From positions 198,680 to 262,679 of the forward strand of contig NZ_NIJF01000066.1 of the NCBI RefSeq assembly GCF_003316765.1: a DNA stretch of 64,000 nt, in the 5' to 3' direction. This stretch comes from Bacillus sp. P14.5 (GTDB taxonomy: Bacteria > Bacillota > Bacilli > Bacillales > Bacillaceae_B). Below, one piece after another: positions 37,411 through 45,018 of the stretch. The notes beneath the pieces are model-generated. The model ran no database searches. It was not told the DNA's origin and saw only the letters and a program-made list of their open reading frames with translations. The first letter of the stretch is position 1; every line of letters starts with the position of its first letter. The position numbers and the translations under genes were made by a program.

Positions 37411-38349
37411 ATGGCTATCAGACGTAAGAAAATTTCGGTTATCGGCGGAGGATTCACAGGGGCTACAACAGCTTTGATGCTCGCACAGAAAGAATTGGGA
37501 GATGTAGTGCTGGTGGATATTCCGCAAATGGAAGACCCGACTAAAGGAAAAGCTTTGGACATGGAAGAAGCAAGCCCGGTCCAAGGATTCGACGCGAAAA
37601 TTACCGGAACTTCAAACTATGAAGATACAAAAGATTCCGATATCGTTGTAATCACTGCCGGAATTGCCCGGAAACCGGGAATGAGCCGGGATGACCTGGT
37701 TCAAACGAATCAAAAGATCATGAAGTCGGTAACACAGGAGATCGTTAAGTATTCTCCTGAAAGCATTATTATTGTTCTGACGAATCCGGTCGATGCCATG
37801 ACTTACACTGTATTCAAAGAATCAGGTTTTCCGAAGAATCGAGTCATCGGTCAATCTGGCGTGCTGGATACCGCTCGTTTCCGTACATTTGTTGCTCAAG
37901 AATTGAACCTCTCTGTAAAAGATATTACTGGATTCGTGTTAGGAGGCCATGGCGATGATATGGTTCCGCTTGTCCGCTATTCCTATGCTGGCGGAATTCC
38001 ACTGGAAAAGATGATACCTAAGGACCGCCTGGATGCAATTGTGGAAAGGACGCGTAAAGGCGGCGGGGAAATCGTTGGTTTGCTAGGAAACGGAAGCGCC
38101 TATTATGCTCCGGCTGCCTCCCTGGTCCAAATGACGGAAGCGATTCTTAAAGACCAGCGAAGAGTCATTCCTGCAATTGCCTACCTTGAAGGCGAATACG
38201 GATTCGATGGAATCTACCTTGGTGTCCCGACCATACTAGGCGGAAATGGTCTTGAACAAATCATCGAATTGGAATTAGAAGAAGAAGAAAAAGCAGCACT
38301 TTCCAAGTCTGCCGATTCTGTGCGTAATGTGATGGATATATTAACATAG
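37411..38349 (+). CDS. mdh: Malate dehydrogenase
   Basis: A 312-residue NAD-dependent enzyme of the LDH-like type; it interconverts malate and oxaloacetate. [21 protein letters not shown] is the Rossmann loop, [17 protein letters not shown] carries the mobile-loop arginines, [11 protein letters not shown] follows, and [18 protein letters not shown] holds the catalytic histidine. ATG 37411 with GGGGGCGG ahead gives [13 protein letters not shown], the family start; the upstream in-frame ATG at 37396 overlaps the ribosome site. Third gene of the citZ-icd-mdh block. Confidence 0.97.
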   Translation: MAIRRKKISVIGGGFTGATTALMLAQKELGDVVLVDIPQMEDPTKGKALDMEEASPVQGFDAKITGTSNYEDTKDSDIVVITAGIARKPGMSRDDLVQTNQKIMKSVTQEIVKYSPESIIIVLTNPVDAMTYTVFKESGFPKNRVIGQSGVLDTARFRTFVAQELNLSVKDITGFVLGGHGDDMVPLVRYSYAGGIPLEKMIPKDRLDAIVERTRKGGGEIVGLLGNGSAYYAPAASLVQMTEAILKDQRRVIPAIAYLEGEYGFDGIYLGVPTILGGNGLEQIIELELEEEEKAALSKSADSVRNVMDILT

Positions 38350-38357
38350 TCATACGA

Positions 38358-38396
38358 CAAAACCGGATCCAGTTCCCTGGACCCGGTTTTTTTTGC
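38358..38396 (+). terminator. Terminator after mdh
   Basis: AAACCGGATCCAG pairs with CTGGACCCGGTTT, followed by T8. Confidence 0.9.
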
Positions 38397-38549
38397 CTTT
38401 TTAAAGGCTCATAAAACAATATTTCAACTATCCTGAAAAAATCTCCTTTGTAAGGTTATACTAATAGTGGTAAAATATAAATAGACAGACAATAAAGAGT
38501 ATTTCTTTTATTCTTAATTGTAAACGGTTACAACGGAGGTGCGCCAGCT

Positions 38550-39025
38550 ATGTTATTAGGTAAAAACGTAAGCCGGGTAGAAAGATTGATGATATTTCAG
38601 TAGGAGAAAAGCTGACACTAACAGAGAAGATTGAAGATAAAGATCTGCTTCTCTATTTAGGATTGACCAATGATGCGAATCCTTTATACATCCAGCATGA
38701 CTATGCTTCACAGACGCCTTTCAAGAAGCCTTTGGTACCTGCTATCATGCTGACAGGTATCATTAACTCTGCTGTGTCAAAGTATTTGCCGGGGCCGGGA
38801 TCCCATATTATGAAACAGGAAATTGAGTTCCCGAAACCTGTATACCATTATGATACTGTAAAATTCCTTTTTGAAGTAAAGCATATAGACAGCAGCAGCC
38901 ATTTGATTACAATCGATGTAATTGCCACTAATGAACAGGACGAGACCGTCATAAAAGGTTCAGTGGAGGTTTGTCCCCCTCATAAATTAGAGAAAATGAA
39001 TGGGCATGCATTAGAAAATTTTTAA
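38550..39025 (+). pseudogene. MaoC-like hotdog dehydratase homologue, frameshifted near the N-terminus
   Basis: ATG 38550, with GGAGGT 9 nt ahead, reads MLLGKN and then leaves frame, stopping at 38601. One extra A in the A5 run 38562-38566 would restore MLLGKKRKPGRKIDDISVGEK and join it to the long frame ending at 39025. That frame has the MaoC hydratase core: LTNDANPLYIQHDYASQTPFKKPLVPAIML, with the Asn/Asp-x-His catalytic region, and GPGSHIMKQEIEFPKPVYHYDTV. Total would be about 158 residues. A protein started internally (for example TTG 38663) would lack the first strands. The gene is either newly broken or misread. In a family of acyl-CoA hydratases; substrate unknown. Confidence 0.75.
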
Positions 39026-39076
39026 GGAAGCATTAGGAGACTGACCTGGTTAAAAATCCCGGGCGGTCTTTTTTTA

Positions 39077-39205
39077 CGCTCTTTTCACAAGGGTAGTGGC
39101 TGCTGTAAAAGTAATGGATTTCCGCTGCAGGCGCGCGACGCCGCGTTGCGAGAACCGGGCCTCCTCGGCTTTGTAAAAAGCGGAAGCGGCCTTTCAGCGA
39201 CGTAC
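39077..39205. repeat. Degenerate A/B/C repeat remnant
   Basis: CGCTCTTTTCACAAGGGTAG is an A-type left end. GTAATGGATTTCCGCTGCAGG starts a B repeat in inverted orientation, which passes at CCTCCTCGGCTTTGTAAAAAGCGG into a C-type end. The copy is truncated. It occupies most of the mdh/maoC-phoP gap; bases 39206-39448 hold the phoP promoter region (TATAAT at 39377-39382). Confidence 0.6.
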
Positions 39206-39448
39206 AGATTTCAGGGTTCAAGCCAAGCATCCACATAAATTAGCAAACGTTCAGGCACATTAAGAAAAAGTTATATAAAATGCAGTATTTCGAATGAAAA
39301 CTAAAGCTTTTTATGAGGGAAAGGTTTGACAATAGGAAATCTGCGATAGACATGGGATTATCCCCTATGTTTATATTATAATGAAGTTATAACTAAATAA
39401 TTTTTGGATGATGGGGTTTTTAATACAGGTATACGGAGGAACACGTTA

Positions 39449-40168
39449 ATGAGCAAAAAGATTCTTGTAGTAGACGATGAGCAATCGATTGTCACCCTGC
39501 TGAAGTACAACTTGGAGCAGGCCGGCTATACCGTCATCACGGCGAATGACGGAGAAGAAGGAAGAGATTTGGCATTAGAGCAGGTTCCTGATTTAATGAT
39601 CCTTGATTTAATGCTTCCAAAGATTGACGGAATTGAAGTGTGCAAGCAGATTCGCCAGCAGAAAGTGATGATTCCTATTCTTATGCTGACTGCTAAGGAT
39701 GATGAATTTGATAAAGTTCTAGGCCTTGAGCTCGGGGCGGACGATTATATGACCAAACCATTCAGCCCCCGGGAAGTAATGGCAAGGGTAAAAGCGATTC
39801 TTCGCAGAAGCCAGGCAGTCATAGATGCAGCGGAACATTTGCGGGCAGAACAAAAGGATTATCTGCAAGTAGGGGAATTGAAGGTATATCCGGAGCAATA
39901 TGAGGCTTATTTTGGCAGCACTCTTCTGGAGCTGACTCCCAAGGAATTTGAACTTCTTCTCTATTTGACGGAGAACAGGGGCAGGGTCCTGACACGCGAT
40001 CAACTGCTGAGCGCGGTCTGGAATTATGATTTTGCCGGTGATACAAGAATTGTCGATGTGCATATCAGCCATTTAAGGGACAAGATCGAAACCAATACAA
40101 AGAAACCAGTCTATATCAAAACTATCCGGGGACTGGGCTATAAGCTGGAAGAGCAAAAAGGTTCATGA
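39449..40168 (+). CDS. phoP: Phosphate-response regulator PhoP
   Basis: A 239-residue OmpR-family response regulator. Receiver: KKILVVDDEQSIVTLLKYNL (Asp9, Asp10), phospho-acceptor Asp53 in LMILDLMLPKIDG, Thr81 and Lys103 (MTKPFSPREV). The C-terminal winged helix spans about residues 135-236 (LTPKEFELLLYLTENRGRVLTRDQLL, TIRGLGYKLE). It controls the phosphate-starvation regulon with PhoR. ATG 39449 has ACGGAGGAA ahead; the frame runs upstream without a ribosome site. phoR overlaps by 4 bp. Confidence 0.97.
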   Translation: MSKKILVVDDEQSIVTLLKYNLEQAGYTVITANDGEEGRDLALEQVPDLMILDLMLPKIDGIEVCKQIRQQKVMIPILMLTAKDDEFDKVLGLELGADDYMTKPFSPREVMARVKAILRRSQAVIDAAEHLRAEQKDYLQVGELKVYPEQYEAYFGSTLLELTPKEFELLLYLTENRGRVLTRDQLLSAVWNYDFAGDTRIVDVHISHLRDKIETNTKKPVYIKTIRGLGYKLEEQKGS

Positions 40169-41952
40169 TCAAATTCAGGTCACGCCTTTTGTTTGCTCTG
40201 ATCATGCTGATCATTGTGGTGCTGATCGGACTTGGCTTGCTTTTAGGCCAGATTTTCAAAAGCTATTATCTTCAGTCATTCAATCATAGAATTGAGAAAG
40301 AGGCCAAGCTGATAGTAAATGAAGTCATTAGCACCCAGGAGCCGCAAACCATTGCAGACGATCAGATAGAGGAAATCAGCAGTCTTCTGGATATCCGCGT
40401 CACGATAACCGGACCGGATGGCACTATCCTGAAAGACAGCGGACCTTTTTCTGAAATTGATACTGAGGTACAAAATGGAGCCATTTATGAAATCACAGAA
40501 GAGTGGAACAGTGGCCTTCAGCAGACAGAATTGATGAAAAATGGGAATGAAGTCTTTTACTATTGGCAGCCAATAGGTGATGGAGAGGAATCTTCATTAT
40601 TAATTCTCAGTTCCCGCGTCGATATCCTTGTGGCAGGCTATAAACAGATCTGGGCTGTTCTGTCGATCTCTCTCGGATTGGCACTTGTCGTTATAATTAT
40701 GCTGGGGTCAAGAATAACGTCGCGTTACACAAAGCCGATTGATTCTGCGACACAGGTGGCAATGGAATTGGCTAAAGGAAACTACCGAGCCAGAACATAT
40801 GAGGACCGGATGGATGAAACCAGCATGTTAAGTACATCCATTAATATACTGGCCAGGAATTTGCAGGAGATGACCTCCGCACAGGAAATTCAGCAGAATC
40901 GCTTGACCACCCTGATTGAAAATATGGGAAGCGGATTGCTGCTGATTGATCATAGAGGCTATGCGGTTATGACGAACAGGGCTTTCAAGGAATTCTTTTC
41001 TATAAAATCAGAACGCTTTGTCAATGAGCGATATTATGATGTGATCAAGTTTCCTGAAGTCAATAAATTGGTTGAAGAGATTTTCATGACAGAGCAAAAG
41101 GTGAGGAAGCAATTGCTGCTCCCTTTGCAGATTGAACGTAAACATTTTGAGGTTTACGGCGCCCCTATCATCGGGACGAAAGAAGAGTGGAAAGGGATTG
41201 TTCTGGTTTTCCATGATATTACCGAATTGAAAAAACTTGAACAGATGCGGAAGGATTTCGTTGCAAATGTTTCCCATGAGCTTCGGACACCTATTACTTC
41301 CATCAAAGGATTCAGTGAAACGTTATTGGATGGGGCAATGGAGGATAAAGAGACAACTAAAGCATTTCTGAACATTATCCTTAATGAGAGCGACAGGCTT
41401 CAGTCTTTAATCACCGATTTGCTTGATTTATCCAAGATGGAAAAGCAGGGCTTCCATCTGAATGTACATGAAGCTGATGTTAGTGTGATCTTACAGGAAG
41501 TAGTCGCAATTCTAGAGAAGAAGCCGGAGAAAAAAGAAATACATCTTACTCTGCAGGCAGATGAACCAGCTGTTGCGGAGGTGGATACAATGAGAATGAA
41601 GCAGGTGTTCATCAACCTAATTGGCAACGCCATCACCTACACTCCCGCAAAAGGGCAGGTTTCTATTTCGGTTAGCCAAACAGAGTCCACAGTCATTGTA
41701 GAGATAATGGACAGCGGGATAGGAATTGACGAAGAGGAAATTCCCCGCATTTTTGAAAGGTTCTACCGGGTTGATAAGGCAAGGAGCCGTGATTCTGGAG
41801 GAACGGGGCTTGGGCTGGCCATTGTAAAGCACTTGGTAGAGGCTCATGGAGGAAATATCGGGGTTGAAAGCAAAGTGAACGAAGGAACAACATTTAAAGT
41901 GACTTTATATAAACAACTTCCACAGGATGATTCTGAAGAGGAATATTCATAA
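40165..41952 (+). CDS. phoR: Phosphate-sensing histidine kinase PhoR
   Basis: A 595-residue membrane kinase. TM1 is at about 8-30 (ALIMLIIVVLIGLGLLLGQIF), an extracytoplasmic PDC-like domain at about 32-165, TM2 at about 166-188 (WAVLSISLGLALVVIIMLGS), then HAMP, a PAS domain (about 250-350), and HisKA with His371 in FVANVSHELRTPITSIKGF. The HATPase domain has NLIGNAITYTPAKG, DSGIGIDEEEIPRIFERFYRVD and GGTGLGLAIVKHLV. It phosphorylates PhoP at low phosphate. ATGA overlap with phoP couples translation. Confidence 0.97.
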   Translation: MIKFRSRLLFALIMLIIVVLIGLGLLLGQIFKSYYLQSFNHRIEKEAKLIVNEVISTQEPQTIADDQIEEISSLLDIRVTITGPDGTILKDSGPFSEIDTEVQNGAIYEITEEWNSGLQQTELMKNGNEVFYYWQPIGDGEESSLLILSSRVDILVAGYKQIWAVLSISLGLALVVIIMLGSRITSRYTKPIDSATQVAMELAKGNYRARTYEDRMDETSMLSTSINILARNLQEMTSAQEIQQNRLTTLIENMGSGLLLIDHRGYAVMTNRAFKEFFSIKSERFVNERYYDVIKFPEVNKLVEEIFMTEQKVRKQLLLPLQIERKHFEVYGAPIIGTKEEWKGIVLVFHDITELKKLEQMRKDFVANVSHELRTPITSIKGFSETLLDGAMEDKETTKAFLNIILNESDRLQSLITDLLDLSKMEKQGFHLNVHEADVSVILQEVVAILEKKPEKKEIHLTLQADEPAVAEVDTMRMKQVFINLIGNAITYTPAKGQVSISVSQTESTVIVEIMDSGIGIDEEEIPRIFERFYRVDKARSRDSGGTGLGLAIVKHLVEAHGGNIGVESKVNEGTTFKVTLYKQLPQDDSEEEYS

Positions 41953-41961
41953 AATAAGAAT

Positions 41962-41989
41962 TTTACACAGTCTTTACATTTTTTTCAAC
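41962..41989 (+). promoter_or_regulatory. Candidate PhoP box downstream of phoR
   Basis: TTTACA (41962), TTTACA (41973) and TTCAAC (41984) recur at 11-bp steps, the spacing of TTAACA-like direct repeats bound by PhoP dimers in B. subtilis. A -10-like TATACT follows at 42013-42018. The transcript would start near 42025 and reach a terminator at 42050-42082. Confidence 0.5.
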
Positions 41990-42049
41990 GAAGCTTAATA
42001 ATCGGCTGGTAATATACTTAGTGAAAACCCCTTCATCCAAGGAGCCCTG

Positions 42050-42084
42050 AAAAGGTGAGAACTGACCCCGTTCTCACCTTTTCT
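42050..42084 (+). terminator. Terminator between phoR and hflK
   Basis: AAAGGTGAGAAC and GTTCTCACCTTTT pair around TGACCCC, followed by a T-rich stretch. It closes the phoPR operon and any short RNA from the promoter at 41962-42018. Confidence 0.88.
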
Positions 42085-42293
42085 ATTTTTATGTGTATTT
42101 TTAGCTCTGAATGTACTCGTGCATCTTTTCTTTTCCTTAGCTTTATCCCTATCCTCCACCCCCTTTAGATATACCCCATTTCGTATTCCTGCGCTCTTTA
42201 ACTTGGTGAGGGTTTATTTTTTTTTGTAATATTATTGAAACCTTCTTGTTATTTAATCGTATAAAAGGTATCGAGATTGAGAGGGGTATGAAA

Positions 42294-43256
42294 ATGAGCC
42301 TGAAGCAAATTTATAAGGTTACAGGAATGATAGTGGGGGCCATTGTGTTGATCGTTGTTCTATTTACAACCTGGTACACAGTGGATGAATCCGATCAGGC
42401 AATCGTTCTGACATTCGGAGAGGCCGGGGAGCCAATAACAGAATCTGGTCTTAAATTCAAAATGCCGTGGCCGATTCAGACTGTGGAAAAATTATCAAAA
42501 GAAACGTTCAGCCTTAAGTTCGGCTATGAAGAAAAAGATGGAGAAATTGTTGAATTCCCTAAAGAGACCAAAATGATTACAGGTGACGAATATATCGTCC
42601 TGGCTGATATGGTCGTTCAGTGGAAAATCACGAACCCTGAAAAATATTTATTCAATGCGGAAGATCCTAAGGAGATATTATATGATGCAACTTCCTCTTC
42701 ATTAAGAAGTATCATCGGAAGCACGGAAATAGATGAAGCTTTGACATCCGGGAAAGCGGAAATCGAAGCTGAAGTCAGGGATTTGCTTGTAAACTTAGTT
42801 GATAAATATGATATGGGCATATCTGTCATAGGAGTCAAGCTGCAAGATGTTGAATTGCCCAATGAGGATGTCCGGAAGGCTTTTACAGATGTAACAGATG
42901 CCAGGGAAATGATGAATACTAAAATCAATGAAGCGGAGAAGTATCAAAATCAGAGGCTGAATGAATCACAAGGTGAAAAGGATGCTATCTTATCTAAAGC
43001 AACAGGGGATAAAGCTGCCAGAATAGAGCAGGCGAGGGGAGATGTATCTGTATTTGATAAGCTTTATGCAGAATATGAAGGAAATCCTGAAATTACAGAG
43101 CAGCGTCTCATCCTGGAAACGCTTGAGCAGGTGCTGCCGGATGCTGAAGTTTATATAATGAACGATGATGGAAACACAATGAAATACTTTCCGATTCGTC
43201 CATTAGAAAAAGAAAAACCTGTTCAAGGTCAAGAAGGGAATGCTGAGAATGAGTGA
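42294..43256 (+). CDS. hflK: HflK-type SPFH membrane protein
   Basis: A 320-residue protein. One N-terminal membrane helix (about residues 8-27, VTGMIVGAIVLIVVLFTTWY) is followed by an SPFH/band-7 domain (VDESDQAIVLTFGEAGEPITESGLKFKMPWP ...) and a long alanine/glutamate coiled coil (about 200-270). HflK and HflC form a ring that embraces and modulates the FtsH protease in other bacteria. ATG 42294 is preferred because GAGGGG (42281-42286) is 7 nt ahead; ATG 42288 is too close. hflC overlaps the end by 8 bp. B. subtilis lacks this pair at this locus. Confidence 0.9.
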   Translation: MSLKQIYKVTGMIVGAIVLIVVLFTTWYTVDESDQAIVLTFGEAGEPITESGLKFKMPWPIQTVEKLSKETFSLKFGYEEKDGEIVEFPKETKMITGDEYIVLADMVVQWKITNPEKYLFNAEDPKEILYDATSSSLRSIIGSTEIDEALTSGKAEIEAEVRDLLVNLVDKYDMGISVIGVKLQDVELPNEDVRKAFTDVTDAREMMNTKINEAEKYQNQRLNESQGEKDAILSKATGDKAARIEQARGDVSVFDKLYAEYEGNPEITEQRLILETLEQVLPDAEVYIMNDDGNTMKYFPIRPLEKEKPVQGQEGNAENE

Positions 43257-44184
43257 TTCCAATATAGCCAATTTTAATGATAAAAAGAAACCGGAAATAG
43301 AATGGAGAAAGTACACGAAGCTGGGACTCTTTTTAATAGCGATTATAGCAATCCTGCTTCTTGTTATTCTCAATGTCTTTATTGTAAAAGAAGGAGAATA
43401 CCGGGTGGTCCGCCAATTTGGGGAAGTGGTCAGGATTGAAGAAGATCCAGGACTTAGTTACAAAGTTCCTTTTATCCAGACGGTTTCCACTCTGCCAAAA
43501 TATCAAATGATTTATGATGTATCAGAAGCAGAAATCAATACGAAAGACAAAAAAAGAATGATGATCGATAACTATGCCGTCTGGAAAATAGATGATCCGA
43601 AAAAGATGATTTCCAATGCGAGAAACGTCATTAATGCTGAAACCAGAATGGAAGAATTTATCTATTCTGTTGTACGTGCTGAACTTGGAAAATTAAATTA
43701 TGTAGAAATTATCAATGATGAAAAATCAGCACGCGGCAGCCTGAATGACAAGATCACCGTAAGAGTGAATGAATTGCTTGAAGACGGAAACTATGGCATC
43801 AGTGTGAAAGACATAAGAATGAAGAGAACCGACTTGCCTGAAACAAATGAGAATGCAGTGTACATCGCAATGATTTCAGAGAGAGAGAAGACAGCACAGG
43901 AGTACTTATCCATGGGTGATGCCCAGAAGCAGAGAATCATGGCGGATACAGACAGGGAAGTTACTGAATTGCTTGCTACTGCGAAGGCGGATGCCAACGT
44001 GATTCGTGCCGAGGGAGAATCTGAAGCAGCTAAGATATATAACCGCTCCTTCTCAAAGGACCCTGAATTCTACCAATTATTCAGAACACTGGAATCATAC
44101 AAGAAAACGGTAAATGGAGAGACCGTACTAGTACTTCCATCTAACTCTCCATACGCACAATTGTTAAGCGGCTATACTGAGTAA
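43249..44184 (+). CDS. hflC: HflC-type SPFH membrane protein
   Basis: A 311-residue partner of HflK. Membrane helix at about residues 24-46 (LGLFLIAIIAILLLVILNVFIV), SPFH domain (EGEYRVVRQFGEVVRIEEDPGLSYKVPFIQ), then an extended helical region (ISEREKTAQEYLSMGDAQKQRIMADTDRE) and the conserved C-terminus DPEFYQLFRTLESYKKTVNGETVLVL, typical of HflC. ATG 43249 lies 10 nt past AGAAGGG; the ATG at 43240 is too close. Translated with hflK; a long terminator follows. Confidence 0.92.
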   Translation: MSDSNIANFNDKKKPEIEWRKYTKLGLFLIAIIAILLLVILNVFIVKEGEYRVVRQFGEVVRIEEDPGLSYKVPFIQTVSTLPKYQMIYDVSEAEINTKDKKRMMIDNYAVWKIDDPKKMISNARNVINAETRMEEFIYSVVRAELGKLNYVEIINDEKSARGSLNDKITVRVNELLEDGNYGISVKDIRMKRTDLPETNENAVYIAMISEREKTAQEYLSMGDAQKQRIMADTDREVTELLATAKADANVIRAEGESEAAKIYNRSFSKDPEFYQLFRTLESYKKTVNGETVLVLPSNSPYAQLLSGYTE

Positions 44185-44224
44185 AACGTAATTTTATATG
44201 AAAGCTGCCGCTCCCTGCGGCCAG

Positions 44225-44288
44225 TACCGTTATTTTTCCTTTCTATTCTGAACATGATAGAATGAAGGAAAGATAGCGGTTTTTTTGT
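44225..44288 (+). terminator. Long-stem terminator after hflC
   Basis: ACCGTTAT..TTTCCTTTCTATTCT pairs with AGAATGAAGGAAAGATAGCGGT, an imperfect stem over 20 bp, followed by T7. Confidence 0.82.
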
Positions 44289-44372
44289 CGTATTTACTTT
44301 TATAAGTAGACAGTTATTTTTCTGGGAACAATCTTGCGTGCAAGCTGAATGATTTTTTGGTTCTTATTTTCT

Positions 44373-44913
44373 GACTCTTTTCGTAAACTTTGTTGCTATT
44401 TAGTATGAAATCATAAGTTAACGACATGATTCACCGGAGATCTTCTGGTAAGGAAAAGTATAGAGCTGCTTCCCAGTTAGAGAGAAAAACCTTAGTATCA
44501 AGGAAGAATTTTGTCATTATATTTTTCGAACGTAAATACAAAAAATGTCTTTTTATTGTCTTTTTTTAGCCTATAATTTACCTTCATCCCCTTTAACATA
44601 GGAGGATTGGAGCGGAAGGCGTACGACCTCCTGCGGGACTAGCGGGACAGGTGAGACCCCGCAGGCGAATCCAGCTCCAGCGGCCACCGACTAGCAGATT
44701 TCAGTCTCTCTCCTTGCGATAAGTCATCATCGAATCGCTAACGCTCTTCGTGATTCCTTTATCTCATACGAGAGCCTTAAAATCTGTACGTCGCTGAACG
44801 GCCGCTTCCGCTTTTTATGAAGCCGAGGAGGCTCACCGCCCGCCCCGCGGAGTCGTACGTCTGGAGCGGAAATCCATTCCTTTTCAACAGCTGCGATCTA
44901 TGAGAAAAGAGCC
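44373..44913. mobile_element. A-type element containing a B hairpin that is itself split by a C repeat
   Basis: Left end GACTCTTTTCGTAAACTTTG, right end (inverted) GGCTCTTTTCTCATAGATCG. Flanks TATTTTCT and TATTTTTA agree at six of eight positions, a drifted target duplication. Inside is B from 44603 to 44875. B is cut at its apex by a 150-bp C repeat (44669-44818), which is bordered by GA on both sides (44667-44668 and 44819-44820). Three repeat families are therefore nested. It fills most of the 44185-45018 gap. Confidence 0.78.
44669..44818. repeat. C-type repeat inserted in the apex of a B hairpin
   Basis: Starts ATCCAGCTCCAGCGGCC, contains GTCTCTCTCCTTGCGATAA and TTCGTGATTCCTTTATCTC, and ends ACGGCCGCTTCCGCTTTTTAT. 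Removing it with one GA joins GCAGGC to GAAGCC and restores the intact B sequence seen at 12227-12348. Confidence 0.78.
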
Positions 44914-44950
44914 TATTTTTAAAAAATAATTTCTGCAGAGGTCCTTGATC

Positions 44951-44986
44951 CCTATGTGCAAAATTATTTACATAGGCCTTCGTTTT
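44951..44986 (+). terminator. Terminator-like hairpin just upstream of polA
   Basis: CCTATGT and ACATAGG pair around 12 nt, followed by CCTTCGTTTTTTG. It ends about 33 bp before the polA start, so it could insulate polA from upstream transcription or act as an attenuator. Confidence 0.55.
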
Positions 44987-45018
44987 TTGAAAAAATCCAT
45001 GACCCGGGAGGTTCATTC

